Assembly (NCBI RefSeq): GCF_014873145.1
Contig: NZ_JADBEK010000001.1
Coordinates: forward strand, 1,178,001 to 1,242,000
Length of the DNA: 64,000 bases
Source: Nonomuraea angiospora
GTDB lineage: Bacteria; Actinomycetota; Actinomycetes; Streptosporangiales; Streptosporangiaceae
Direction of reading: 5' to 3'
The translations under genes were made by a program, and so were the position numbers. Positions 40,008 to 48,800 of the stretch are shown here, one piece after another (position 1 is the stretch's first letter; every line of letters begins with the position of its first letter). The notes beneath the pieces are model-generated. The model was given only the letters and a program-made list of their open reading frames with translations. It searched no databases and was not told the origin of the DNA.

Positions 40008-41021
40008 CTACTGCGACCGATCCCTGCTCCGCTCTCCAGCGCGTGGGGGCGGCAGCCGGATGACCAGCTTCTTGTCGCGCGCAAGCCGGTGCGCCACCTC
40101 GTTGAGCCGGGTGCAGACGTCCTTGATGTTCTGGTGGGCCTTGTCGCGCTCGGAGATGATCGCGGCGAGCAGCAGCGCGGTCAGCGCCGCGGAGCCGTTG
40201 AAGGCCTGGAGGGCGATCATGTTGAGGAGGAGGCCGTGCTGGGCGAACGGGCCGGAGTGCTGCGCGGCCGAGACGATCGCCACCGTCGACGCGATCAGCG
40301 CGCAGGCTGCGGCCCCGAGGAGCTGGAAACGCAGCGCGGACCAGATCAGGAAGGGGAAGACGAGGAAGAGCAGGTTGATGGGGGCCACGGTCGCCACCAG
40401 CGTGACGAGGAGGGTGCCCAGCAGCAGCGCCGCCCCTTCGACCCAGCGGAGCGGGTGGACGTTCCACGGCATCCGGGTCGTGCGGATCGCGAGCAGGAAC
40501 GGCGTGACCACGAGCACGCCCATCGCGTCGCCCGTCCACCACACCGACCACGCGGGCCAGAACTCGCCGGGCCGCAGCCCGCCGGCGAGCACCAGCGAGC
40601 CGGCGCCCACGGTCGGGCTGACCAGCATCCCGGCGAAGGCGCCGAGGAACACCAGGGCGAGCGCGTCACGCAGCCGGTCCAGTTCGATGCGGAAGCCCAC
40701 GCGCTCGAGCAGGAGGTAGGCGCAGACCGGCGCGAGCGTGTTCCCCGCGGAGATGCCCAGGACGGCCCCGATCGTCGGCCCGATCGACACGTTGACCAGG
40801 AAGGCGCCGAGGGTGATGCCCGGCCAGACCCGGAGGCCGAGGAGGAGCAGGGCGGCCAGCGCGATTCCCGTCGAGGGCCACAGCGGCGTCACCTGCCCTC
40901 GGACCAGCTGTTGTTGCAACCCCAGCTTGCCGGCGACGAAATAGGTGATCGCGACGGCGAGAATTTTCACGGCCGTCATGGCATGATCCCGTAGCCCATA
41001 CTGGACGGCCACAGCCCTCAT
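40008..41021 (-). CDS. Stand-alone MASE1 membrane sensor protein
   Basis: 337 residues from ATG 41021, with strong ribosome site GGAGGTG. About eight membrane helices form a MASE1 domain (KILAVAITYFVAGKLGLQQQ, TPLWPSTGIALAALLLLGL, WPGITLGAFLVNVSIGPTIG, TGDAMGVLVVTPFLLA). MASE1 is normally the sensory input of a histidine kinase or GGDEF protein. Here only a short coiled coil (AAIISERDKAHQNIKDVCTR, LNEVAHRLARDKKLVIRLPP) follows and no output domain is present, so the protein probably signals through a partner or is a shortened kinase. It is monocistronic. Confidence 0.82.
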   Translation of the reverse strand: MRAVAVQYGLRDHAMTAVKILAVAITYFVAGKLGLQQQLVRGQVTPLWPSTGIALAALLLLGLRVWPGITLGAFLVNVSIGPTIGAVLGISAGNTLAPVCAYLLLERVGFRIELDRLRDALALVFLGAFAGMLVSPTVGAGSLVLAGGLRPGEFWPAWSVWWTGDAMGVLVVTPFLLAIRTTRMPWNVHPLRWVEGAALLLGTLLVTLVATVAPINLLFLVFPFLIWSALRFQLLGAAACALIASTVAIVSAAQHSGPFAQHGLLLNMIALQAFNGSAALTALLLAAIISERDKAHQNIKDVCTRLNEVAHRLARDKKLVIRLPPPRAGERSRDRSQ

Positions 41022-41143
41022 AGGAACACCTCCGGCCCCACCGAATCGGCGCCCGGTCTGGCGCGTACCGCCGCAACAGTCGTCTCTGCCCTCACCTGGC
41101 CGTACAGTCTTGGATGACCGGCCTTGTTTCAAACTAGTCATAA

Positions 41144-41158
41144 TCCCACCAGGTGGGA
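41144..41158. promoter_or_regulatory. Perfect palindrome upstream of the MASE1 gene
   Basis: TCCCACCAGGTGGGA is a perfect 15-bp palindrome about 125 bp upstream of the MASE1 start in an AT-rich intergenic stretch of 331 bp (41022-41352). It could be an operator; the stretch has no other gene. Confidence 0.45.
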
Positions 41159-41205
41159 CCCAATGCCGGGTAATCGACATATACGTCAAAAGCGATATCG
41201 CCATA

Positions 41206-41267
41206 GAAAAAGGAAAAGATGCCCCGTCGCGGTGAGATTCTTTTTTATCCGGTGCGTCTCGGGGCAT
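41206..41267 (-). terminator. Rho-independent-like terminator of the HTH gene
   Basis: Read on the minus strand, ATGCCCCG (41260-41267) and CGGGGCAT (41219-41226) can pair, and the pyrimidine run CTTTTCCTTTTTC follows. It lies about 85 bp past the stop of the gene at 41353-42198. Confidence 0.5.
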
Positions 41268-41352
41268 GATGCTGGCAGAGGCCGTTGATCGAGTGATCTG
41301 TATTCGCCGCAGCCCTGCACCTGGGCCCCGTGCGCACTTACCGCCGCCCTCG

Positions 41353-42198
41353 TCAGCCTTCGCCGTACGCCTCGGCGAACACCGAGAGCGCGACGTCTGG
41401 CCGGCAAGCGGCCACGATCCTGATGTCCGGCTGCCCAAGAGCCTCTATGGCGTGCTCACGGCAGGCCGATACGGGCCCGTGACCGAAGTCAGGGTGCCAG
41501 AGTTCCACAATCGGCTCCGAGGCGCAGTCGTCGGTCCCGCAGGCGAGGTCCTCGCGGATCACCAGGGACGAATGGCTGTTCATGGCCGCGTACGCGTCAG
41601 CAGTCAACGCCGCAAGCAGCCCCTTCGCACGCGCCGCGGTGCGCTCGGCAGGCGAGGGAGCACCCACCGCCACCGCATGCGCGTCCACTAGCGCCATGTC
41701 GAAGACGTCGAGGCGTTGCGCCGGCGATGTCTGCTCGATCTCGTCGAGCCGGCCCCGAAGGGCGGCCAGGCGTGGCGCTTGTTCTGATGTCTCCTCTGAT
41801 GCCATGAGCACGGCACGGACACACTGCACGAACTGGTCCCCGCGGCGGTTCCACCAGGTGAGCTTGCGCTGTCGTTCATCACTCAGCCCGGCCAGCCCCG
41901 GCCACTTGCGCCGGGCGCCTTGCCTGGTCATCCCGGCCGCGTCCCCGATCGCGGGATAGTCGGCGCCGTACTGTGCCGCCGACAGCGCGGCGGACGCCGC
42001 AAGTTGGTCCGCGCTGTCGCGGATCGCCAGCAATGAGGTCAGCGCGGCCAGCCACATCTGCCGCAGGTCCGCGTCCGGCGCATCGGAGCCAGGCCCCGCA
42101 TCCGGTTGGAGCTGCAGCATTTCCCGTACCGCCGTCCACGCAAGCTGCTCGACGGCGGTGGTCAAATCGGCGCATTGCGCGTCGGACATGTCTCGCAC
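41353..42198 (-). CDS. Hypothetical protein with helix-turn-helix-like segment
   Basis: About 281 residues. I choose GTG 42198 because AAGGGG lies 6 nt upstream; ATG 42189 is also possible. The centre (SAAQYGADYPAIGDAAGMTR, QGARRKWPGL) resembles a homeodomain-like helix-turn-helix with the conserved ARRKWP end seen in many small actinobacterial DNA-binding proteins. The C-terminal third has a possible metal site (CGTDDC near H and C) but no recognised domain. It is divergent from an SDR gene, with two ACAAC/GTTGT dyads between the genes, and is therefore the likely regulator of that gene. Confidence 0.6.
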   Translation of the reverse strand: MRDMSDAQCADLTTAVEQLAWTAVREMLQLQPDAGPGSDAPDADLRQMWLAALTSLLAIRDSADQLAASAALSAAQYGADYPAIGDAAGMTRQGARRKWPGLAGLSDERQRKLTWWNRRGDQFVQCVRAVLMASEETSEQAPRLAALRGRLDEIEQTSPAQRLDVFDMALVDAHAVAVGAPSPAERTAARAKGLLAALTADAYAAMNSHSSLVIREDLACGTDDCASEPIVELWHPDFGHGPVSACREHAIEALGQPDIRIVAACRPDVALSVFAEAYGEG

Positions 42199-42207
42199 GG
42201 CGACCCC

Positions 42208-42263
42208 TTGACAACAGTTGTTTACGACATCACCATGATGCGGGCGACAACATCTGTTGTCAA
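42208..42263. promoter_or_regulatory. Double palindromic operator between HTH and SDR genes
   Basis: Two dyads share ACAAC/GTTGT: ACAACAGTTGT at 42211-42221 and ACAACATCTGTTGT at 42247-42260. The outer TTGACAACAG (42208-42217) and CTGTTGTCAA (42254-42263) are also a perfect inverted pair. Two sites 37 bp apart between divergent genes suggest cooperative binding or looping. Confidence 0.65.
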
Positions 42264-42283
42264 CGGCGACCAGAAGGTGAAAC

Positions 42284-43312
42284 ATGAGATTATTGGTCAT
42301 TGGCGGAACGTCGTTCGTCGGACGCACCATCGTGGGCGACGCCCTCGGCCGGGGACACGAGATCACGACCTTCAACCGCGGGCTGACCGGCAAGGACATC
42401 GACGGCGTCGAGGCGCTTCGCGGCGACCGGTCCACGGACGAGGGTGTCCAGCTACTCGCCGGGCGGAGCTTCGATGCGGTCATCGACCCGGGCGGCCAGG
42501 TGCCGGCGCACGTCCTGCGCACCGCACAGGCGATGGCCGACTCCGCCCCCTTCTACGCGTTCGTCTCGACCACCGCCGTCTACCAGGCCTGGAACACTGC
42601 TTCGCTGGACGAGTCGGCCGCGACCTGGCCTGGCGTCCCGGACCAGGACGGCGACCCTGCCGACCTCGAGAAATTGCGCGTTCACAAACGCGGCTGCGAA
42701 CTGGCGGTCGAGCAGACCTACGGGCTTGACGCCGGCCTGGTCGCGCGCGCCGGGTCGATCGTGGGACCGCACGACAACCTGGGCCAGCTGCCGTGGTGGC
42801 TCACCAGGATCGCCGAGGGCGGCCGTATGATCGCGCCCGGCGACCCAGGGCGCGGCCTGCAACTCATCGACGTGCGTGATCTCTCGGCCTTCGTCCTGGA
42901 CCAGGTGGAGGCGCAGGCAGGCGGCATCCACAATGTCGTCCCGGACGGGCCGAACACCACGATGGGCCGGCTGCTCGGCGACTGTGTGCAGGCAACTGGT
43001 TCGGACGCCGATCCTGTGTGGGTGGATGAGGGTTTCCTGCTCTCGCAAGGGGTGCTGCCATGGGCCGAGCTCCCCCTGTGGATCCCGGACGTACCGGACA
43101 CCGCCGGTTTCTGGGCCGTGTCCGGCGCTTCAGCGAAAGCAGCAGGACTGCGCACCCGCCCGTTCGGCGACTCCGTCCGAGACACCTGGCAGTGGCTGAG
43201 GTCAGGCGGCGAGGTCCGCACCGCGCCCGGCGTCCCGCCACTCGGCCTCGCCGGCGAGAAGGAGCAGCAGGTGCTGGCCGCGTGGGATGCCCGACTGTCC
43301 GAAGGCAGCTGA
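42284..43312 (+). CDS. NAD-dependent epimerase/dehydratase family protein (extended SDR)
   Basis: 342 residues. The N-terminal Rossmann motif is MRLLVIGGTSFVGRTIVGDA, with GGTSFVG as the nucleotide loop. The active site reads VSTTAVYQAW, and the later region GIHNVVPDGPNTTMGRLLGD matches isoflavone-reductase/epimerase-like atypical SDRs. The YxxxK catalytic pair is not clear, so it may be a reductase or a non-catalytic NAD-binding protein. A GAAGGTGA ribosome site precedes the ATG. It is divergent from, and probably regulated by, the HTH protein. Confidence 0.82.
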   Translation: MRLLVIGGTSFVGRTIVGDALGRGHEITTFNRGLTGKDIDGVEALRGDRSTDEGVQLLAGRSFDAVIDPGGQVPAHVLRTAQAMADSAPFYAFVSTTAVYQAWNTASLDESAATWPGVPDQDGDPADLEKLRVHKRGCELAVEQTYGLDAGLVARAGSIVGPHDNLGQLPWWLTRIAEGGRMIAPGDPGRGLQLIDVRDLSAFVLDQVEAQAGGIHNVVPDGPNTTMGRLLGDCVQATGSDADPVWVDEGFLLSQGVLPWAELPLWIPDVPDTAGFWAVSGASAKAAGLRTRPFGDSVRDTWQWLRSGGEVRTAPGVPPLGLAGEKEQQVLAAWDARLSEGS

Positions 43313-43469
43313 GCTCCCCGGTCGGAGGCCGGCCGTCCGGAACGGGCGACGCGAGGACCGCGCCGCCCACCACGGCGAGGAGATCGGCCGGCTGAACGCC
43401 GCACCGGTCCGGCTATGGCTGCGGCGACTTCGGGATCCAGGGTGAGGGACATGTTAGGTTCCGTTCGAT

Positions 43470-44423
43470 TCAAGTCCGCCAGGCGGTCGGCGCAAGGACG
43501 ACGACCTTGCCGGACACGGCGCCGGCGGCGACTTCCGCGTGGAACGCCGGGAGGTCCTCGAGCTGGATCCGGCGGCTGATGTCGATGTGAAGTTCGCCTC
43601 GGTCGATCGCCGCCACGAGGCCGGCGAGCTGCTTGGCGTCACTCCGGACGAAGACGTTGACCCCGCGAACCTGGCGCTCTTCGTCGCTCGGCGCCTGCAT
43701 CCACACCGTGGTGTTGACCACGGCCCCGCCGGACCGCACGAGAGCGGCCTGCTCGGCGAGCTGCGAGGGCTCGATCGGTGCGAGGTTGAGCAGGAGGTCG
43801 ACCGGCTGGGTCACCGCATCCACCACGTCGGTCGCGGTGTGGTCGAGGACCTCGTCGGCACCGGCGGCCCGGACCCGCTCCGCGCTGCGCGGGCTCGCCG
43901 TGGCGATGACGTACGCGCCGGCGTTCTTCGCCAGCTGCACCGCGTAGGCGCCGACAGCGCCTCCGGCGCCGGTGATGAGCACGCGCTGCCCGGCGGTGAG
44001 CTCGCCGAGTTCGAACAGTGCCTGCCATGCGGTCAGGCCCACCAGTGGCAGGGCCGCCGCGTCAGCGAGCGGCACGCTCGAAGGCGCGGCCGTCAGGACC
44101 TCGGCGGGCGCGATGACGTACTCGGCAGCCGCGCCGTCGCCGATCATCGGGAGGAATCCGACGACCTCGTCACCGACCGCCACCGCATCGACGCCGTCAC
44201 CGAGCGCGTCGACCGTTCCGGCGACGTCGATGCCAGGCGTGTGGGGGAGCGTCACCGGGAACGGGCCCTGGAGACCACCGCCGCGGATACCGGCGTCGAC
44301 CGGGTTGAACGACGTCGCCGCGACCCGGATGCGAACCTCACCAGCGCCGGGGACGGGCAGCGCCACGTCCTCGTAGCGCAGGACATCGGCATCGCCGTAC
44401 TCGTGGAATCGCACTGCCTTCAT
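43470..44423 (-). CDS. NADP-dependent quinone oxidoreductase-type enzyme
   Basis: 317 residues of the zinc-independent medium-chain dehydrogenase/reductase family. The start is MKAVRFHEYGDADVLRYEDV. The NADPH site is GQRVLITGAGGAVGAYAVQL. No zinc-ligand cysteines are present, as in quinone oxidoreductases. It reduces quinones or enones with NADPH. It is divergent from a MarR regulator with two near-perfect 18-bp operators between them, so it is probably induced by quinone-like or electrophilic compounds. Confidence 0.9.
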   Translation of the reverse strand: MKAVRFHEYGDADVLRYEDVALPVPGAGEVRIRVAATSFNPVDAGIRGGGLQGPFPVTLPHTPGIDVAGTVDALGDGVDAVAVGDEVVGFLPMIGDGAAAEYVIAPAEVLTAAPSSVPLADAAALPLVGLTAWQALFELGELTAGQRVLITGAGGAVGAYAVQLAKNAGAYVIATASPRSAERVRAAGADEVLDHTATDVVDAVTQPVDLLLNLAPIEPSQLAEQAALVRSGGAVVNTTVWMQAPSDEERQVRGVNVFVRSDAKQLAGLVAAIDRGELHIDISRRIQLEDLPAFHAEVAAGAVSGKVVVLAPTAWRT

Positions 44424-44453
44424 GACGAACTTCTTTCTTCGAAAGGCGCAATG

Positions 44454-44507
44454 TGCTTCGAATTCGAAGCACTGAGGTGAAGCTAGCACTGCTTCGAGTT
44501 CGAAGCA
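44454..44507. promoter_or_regulatory. Two MarR-type operators
   Basis: TGCTTCGAATTCGAAGCA at 44454-44471 is a perfect 18-bp palindrome, and TGCTTCGAGTTCGAAGCA at 44490-44507 differs at one base. They are 36 bp apart centre to centre and lie directly between the divergent quinone reductase and MarR genes. Confidence 0.8.
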
Positions 44508-44521
44508 AGTACGATTGCCGC

Positions 44522-45055
44522 ATGACCGAAGAAGCGTCCCCTCCGCCGCTCGATCCCGCCGAACTCGGTGCGTACTTCGCGCTGATCGAGGTGAGCAGCC
44601 TGCTGCGCCACACGGTGGAGCAGCAGTTGCGCGACGCCGGCGACCTCAGCTACGTCCAGTTCCAGCTCTTGGCCACACTCGGGGACACGGCGGACGGCAC
44701 CCAGCGCATGACCGAGCTGGCAGACGGGGTTGTGTACAGCCGCAGCGGCCTGACCTACCAGGTGGGGCTGCTGGAGAAGGCCGGACTCGTCGCCCGCAGT
44801 CCGTCCGCGGAGGACGACCGGGGCGTGACGGTGACCATCACCGAGGCGGGACGGGACGTGCTCGCCAGGGTGTTCCCCGGTCACATCGACGTCCTGCGGC
44901 AGCTCTTCCTCGAACCGCTCGCGCGCGAGGACATCGACAGCCTCGCTCGTGTCCTCACCGTCGTCCGCGATCACATGCGCTCCATCCCGCCTCGGTCGGC
45001 GAAGCCGCGCCGGAAGAGCGCCGTACGCCAGAGCCCCACTGGCGGCGGAGCCTGA
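44522..45055 (+). CDS. MarR family regulator
   Basis: 177 residues. The winged helix (SYVQFQLLATLGDTADGTQR, MTELADGVVYSRSGLTYQVG, LLEKAGLVARSPSAEDDRGV) is clearly MarR. No Cys is positioned for thiol sensing. The message may be leaderless, because no ribosome site is visible before ATG 44522. It is divergent from the quinone oxidoreductase gene and probably represses both genes through the TGCTTCGA dyads. Confidence 0.9.
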   Translation: MTEEASPPPLDPAELGAYFALIEVSSLLRHTVEQQLRDAGDLSYVQFQLLATLGDTADGTQRMTELADGVVYSRSGLTYQVGLLEKAGLVARSPSAEDDRGVTVTITEAGRDVLARVFPGHIDVLRQLFLEPLAREDIDSLARVLTVVRDHMRSIPPRSAKPRRKSAVRQSPTGGGA

Positions 45056-45138
45056 TCGCACCCCGGTCCCATCGCCGGGACAACGAGCGCCGCGGGATCA
45101 TCCGAGCAGGCGCGAGCGGCGGATTCGGGCATCCGGGT

Positions 45139-46260
45139 CTACGGCGTCGGCGATCGCCGGGACCGCTTCCGGACATCCGCCGGCAGCGCATCCGGCACGC
45201 CGGCCGCGCCCTCGACCCACGAGCCCGGCGTCGAGCCGGCGTCGGCGATCGACCAGACAGATCGTGCCCGAGCGAACCCTGCTTCGATCCGTTCACGGGG
45301 GAACAGGCTGAGCGGCGCAACCGCGTGGTAGATGAAGTCGCCCGGCGGGGCCACAACGGCCCCGGTGCGCCTGACCGGTGCGCCCGCCACGTGGCGGATC
45401 TCCATCATCACGATCGGGGCGTCGGCTGCCGCGGCCGTCGAGAGGAGCGCTTCGGCGATGTCAGGGGTCGATGCGTCGAGCCACCGCGCGTCACCGATGG
45501 CCGGGGTTGCCGTAGGTGGATCGAGGTGGATCCGCGCAAGTCCCGCCGCGTCGGTCGGGCCCCAGCTGTCGGAGACAGGCTCCGCTGCCGCCCGCATCGC
45601 GTCGAGCAGCGGAGTCGCCGCGACGGGCCCGTCAGGATCGGCGATCGCGAGGTGAACTGCGACCCTCCCGTGCAGTTCCTCCGGGAACGGGGGCAGAGGC
45701 GGCACGTGGAGCACCGCGATGCTGGAGGAAACGCCGCTGCCGACTGTCCCGATGGTGCTCGACCATGCTGCGATGAGTTTCGGTAGCGCGTCGGCATGCC
45801 ACAGCAGTGCTCCGGCATGGAGGTCCGCCGCTGGGACGAGGTCGAACTCCAGACCGATGCCGCCGCCGAAGGTGTAACCGGACACGGACACGCTCGGGGC
45901 TGAGCCGGCTAATCCGAGCAAGCCGTGCCGTTCGGCGGCGGCGTTCACCGCAGACCAGGTTGCGCCGGCCCCGACCACGGCGACGCGCGACTCAGGGTCG
46001 ATCGACACGTCGGTGAGCCTCGACGTGTCGAGGAGGACCGACCCTTTGCCCACCGGCGCGCCGGCCCCGTGGCCGGTCGCCTGCGGCACGATCTCGAGCG
46101 GCGTGCCCGACGACTGCGCAAGCGCAGCCACCTCATCGAGCGTCGGCGCGATGTCCTCCGGACGGGAGACGACCGCGACCCGCGCGGGTCGCTGCTTGAT
46201 GGACGAGTTGTGGGGGCGGGTTGCGGCGGCGTAGCCGTCTGAGTCCACGTCAACGAGCAT
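45139..46260 (-). pseudogene. FAD-linked oxidoreductase with internal deletion
   Basis: 373 residues in one open frame. The N-terminal half is the FAD-binding (PCMH) domain: RPHNSSIKQRPARVAVVSRP, EIVPQATGHGAGAPVGKGSV and APSVSVSGYTFGGGIG. Immediately after GGGIG the sequence jumps to LEFDLVPAADLHAGALLW, which belongs to the later part of the family. About 50-60 residues of the FAD fold appear to be missing, and the C-terminal BBE-like end is also short. The frame is intact, so it may be translated, but FAD binding is doubtful. It is divergent from the NmrA-like gene, with a perfect palindrome between the genes. Confidence 0.55.
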
Positions 46261-46279
46261 GCGATCATCGTACGGGAAT

Positions 46280-46299
46280 AGCGGAGGTTTTCCTCCGCT
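46280..46299. promoter_or_regulatory. Perfect palindrome between FAD oxidase and NmrA-like genes
   Basis: AGCGGAGG (46280-46287), TTTT, then CCTCCGCT (46292-46299). It lies between two divergent genes about 20 and 33 bp from their starts, so it is more likely an operator than a terminator. The TetR gene just downstream of the NmrA gene is the obvious candidate binder. Confidence 0.6.
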
Positions 46300-46331
46300 T
46301 AAAGCCGTCACGTACTCAGATTGGATGACTC

Positions 46332-47201
46332 ATGACTCATCTTCAGCAGCCCATCGCCGTGATCGGGGCGACCGGACAGCAGGGCGGCAGCGTGGTGGAT
46401 GCCCTGCTCGCACAGAAGCAAGCAGTTCGCGCCCTGGTTCGCGACACCGAATCCGCAGGCGCGCGTGCTCTCCGGGCCCGCGGCGTGGAGGTCGTCGTCG
46501 CCGACCAGGAGAACGGCGAATCGCTCCGGCGAGCACTCACCGCGGTCGCAGCACTGTTCTTCATGACGACGTTCGAGGGAGCAGACGGCACTGAGGGCGA
46601 GACGCGCCGCGGTGTGACCGTCGCGGATGCCGCAGCACGCGCGGGCGTGCCGCACGTCGTGTACTCGTCGGTCGGCGGGGCAGAGCGAGCGACAGGGATC
46701 CCGCACTTCGAGAGCAAGCACCGGGTCGAGCAGCGGCTTGTCGAGGTCGTGCCGGCGAAGTTCGTCCGTCCGACGTTCTTCATGGAAAACCTGGCGCCGC
46801 AGCTCGCCGACGGCGGGAGTGGGGAGTTGGTGCTTCGCCTGCCGGTTTCAGGTGACGTTCCGCTCCAGATGATCGCCGTTCGCGACATCGGCGCCGCCGC
46901 CGCGCGTCTCTTGATCGACCCTGATGCGATCGATGGCAATGCGGTCGAACTCGCCGGCGACGAGCTCACCATGGCTCAGGTGGCCGACCGGGTCGCGTCC
47001 GAGCTCGGCCGACCGACACGGTACGAAGGACTGCCGATCGATGTGCTCGGTGATGACGAGGACATGCGAGCGATGTTCCAGTGGTTCACCACCGTCCCCG
47101 CCTACCAGGCCGACTTCGACGTCACGCGCCACCTCGTCCCCGACGTGCGCGACCTCGCGGCATGGGTCTCCGACCAGGGTCCCGGCGCGCGCCGGGACTG
47201 A
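46332..47201 (+). CDS. NmrA family NAD(P)-binding protein
   Basis: 289 residues: IAVIGATGQQGGSVVDALLA (dinucleotide loop GATGQQGG), ALFFMTTFEGADGTEGETRR, YSSVGGAERATGIPHFESKH and VRPTFFMENLAPQLADG. This is the NmrA/HSCARG atypical SDR pattern. Members sense the NADPH/NADP ratio or act as quinone reductases. It is divergent from the deleted FAD oxidase and convergent with the TetR gene at 47211. Confidence 0.88.
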   Translation: MTHLQQPIAVIGATGQQGGSVVDALLAQKQAVRALVRDTESAGARALRARGVEVVVADQENGESLRRALTAVAALFFMTTFEGADGTEGETRRGVTVADAAARAGVPHVVYSSVGGAERATGIPHFESKHRVEQRLVEVVPAKFVRPTFFMENLAPQLADGGSGELVLRLPVSGDVPLQMIAVRDIGAAAARLLIDPDAIDGNAVELAGDELTMAQVADRVASELGRPTRYEGLPIDVLGDDEDMRAMFQWFTTVPAYQADFDVTRHLVPDVRDLAAWVSDQGPGARRD

Positions 47202-47210
47202 CGCGTCGGA

Positions 47211-47783
47211 CTAACCGCGATCGGGTGCGATGCCGCGCAGGAACACCGCGCGCTGTTCGGCGGCCGCCTCGGCCCAGCCGGGCACGTTCGACATCGGCTG
47301 CGCGAGCATCGCCCCGAAACGCACCACGGTCCCCGCATTCACATCCGTACGGACCGAACCGTCCTGATGGCCGCGCTCGAGGATGGCACCCATGACTTGC
47401 TGCATGCGCGCGCGCAGCTCCGCGGACTCGGTGCCCTCGGTCATGGGCGCTCCGTGGAGCGGAAGCACCAGTTCGTCTCGATGAGCGAAGGTTTGATGGA
47501 GGAACCGGCTGATCGAGTCATGACCGGTATCGCCGGACGCCAGCGCGTCCTCGGCCTCCGCCAGGATCAGACGATAGGCGCGGACCGCCATCGCCTCAAG
47601 CAGCGCCTCCCGGTTCGGGTAGCGACGGTAGAGCGTCCCGATCCCGACCCCCGCGTCGGCAGCGATCTGCTCCAGCGGAACGAACTTACCCTCGGCCAGC
47701 CCCGCACGCGCGGCCGCAGCAATCAGCCGCTCAGCGTTCTCCGCCGCGTCCTTCCGGAGCTTGCGCTTTCGGGTGGAGGTCAT
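47211..47783 (-). CDS. TetR family regulator
   Basis: 190 residues from ATG 47783 with GGTGGAGG upstream. Basic head (MTSTRKRKLRKDAAENAERL), helix-turn-helix (VPLEQIAADAGVGIGTLYRR, YPNREALLEAM), and a SbtR-like C-terminal domain (FGAMLAQPMSNVPGWAEAAA). It lies 9 nt from the convergent NmrA-like gene. The same regulator/NmrA or oxidoreductase arrangement is common, so it probably controls the neighbouring divergent promoter at 46280. Confidence 0.9.
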   Translation of the reverse strand: MTSTRKRKLRKDAAENAERLIAAAARAGLAEGKFVPLEQIAADAGVGIGTLYRRYPNREALLEAMAVRAYRLILAEAEDALASGDTGHDSISRFLHQTFAHRDELVLPLHGAPMTEGTESAELRARMQQVMGAILERGHQDGSVRTDVNAGTVVRFGAMLAQPMSNVPGWAEAAAEQRAVFLRGIAPDRG

Positions 47784-47851
47784 GAACAACACATCCTACG
47801 TGAGCAGGGGTGTCTCATGCACGGCGGATCCGACGATCAAGGAGACGCCAG

Positions 47852-48040
47852 ATGGCCGACACCGTGCGTGCTCCACCTGCCGCGCGGCAGCTTCCATCGG
47901 GGCCTGCACGGGCCGGTCACGCCGCCGTCGAACTCCTGCATCAGCGACACGGCGTGCGGTGGCCTGAGCTGATGAGGGCCTCGAAGACCTCCGATAGCGG
48001 GGGAGTCCTCGCTACCGGGGGCTCGCCCTCCTCGTCATGA
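47852..48040 (+). CDS. Possible small or broken gene
   Basis: ATG 47852 follows an excellent ribosome site (AAGGAG, 7 nt spacing), giving 62 residues (MADTVRAPPAARQLPSGPAR, ELLHQRHGVRWPELMRASK) with no recognised domain. The rest of the 47784-48245 gap is open but without family similarity, so this may be the start of a frameshifted gene. Evidence is weak. Confidence 0.25.
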   Translation: MADTVRAPPAARQLPSGPARAGHAAVELLHQRHGVRWPELMRASKTSDSGGVLATGGSPSSS

Positions 48041-48245
48041 CCCTTGAGTCTGGCGGTGCAACACGAGACACGCTCGTCGCGAAGGCCCCGCAACCCCGAC
48101 GAGCCGGATCGGGAGGAGGACATCCCCTGAAGAACGCGGTGACCGGCATGCGGGACAGCCGAACTTCGCCGGAAATCGGGGTGAAACTATCTGGCGGGTC
48201 CGGACAGGTACGGGGTGTCGGACCTATCGGATGAGAGAAGGCAGC

Positions 48246-48800
48246 GTGACCCACCATGACCGCAAGCAGCGCTTCGAGGTGATTTACGTTGCCAACTATG
48301 ACGACATCCTTGCCTATGTCCGGCGGCGTACCGACTCCCACGAGGATGCCGCCGATGCCCTCGCTGAGACGTTCGCCACGGCCTGGCGCCGGCTGGACGA
48401 CATCCCCGAGGGGCGGGACGCACGCCTGTGGCTGTTCGGCGTGGCCCGCCGGGTGCTGGCCAACGGCCGCCGCGCCGAGTCGCGCCGCAGCGAGCTGGTG
48501 GAGCGGCTCGGTCACCAGCTCGCCGTGTGGGCGGAGCACACCGAGGCCGACGAGAGCCTGGCGGGCCTCCAGGAGGCGTTCGCGCGGCTGAGCCCCGACG
48601 ACCGGGAGATCCTCGCGCTGGCCGGCTGGGAGGGGCTGAGCGCCGACGAGATCGCCACCGTCCTGGGCTGCTCGCGGGCCAACGCCCGGCTGCGGCTGCA
48701 TCGGGCCCGCAAACGGCTGGCCAAACACCTGAACGCGGCCGGCGTCGACATGGCCCGCATCGGCCTGCGTGCCATCGCGATGACGAAGGGGGCTATGTGA
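48246..48800 (+). CDS. ECF RNA polymerase sigma factor
   Basis: 184 residues from GTG 48246 (GAAGG upstream); ATG 48231 would add five. Region 2 is YDDILAYVRRRTDSHEDAAD, ALAETFATAWRRL. Region 4 is LSPDDREILALAGWEGLSAD, EIATVLGCSRANARLRLHRA. These direct RNA polymerase to a small set of promoters. The stop overlaps the next ATG by 1 nt; the partner is a single-pass membrane protein, the usual place for an anti-sigma factor or its effector. Confidence 0.92.
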   Translation: MTHHDRKQRFEVIYVANYDDILAYVRRRTDSHEDAADALAETFATAWRRLDDIPEGRDARLWLFGVARRVLANGRRAESRRSELVERLGHQLAVWAEHTEADESLAGLQEAFARLSPDDREILALAGWEGLSADEIATVLGCSRANARLRLHRARKRLAKHLNAAGVDMARIGLRAIAMTKGAM

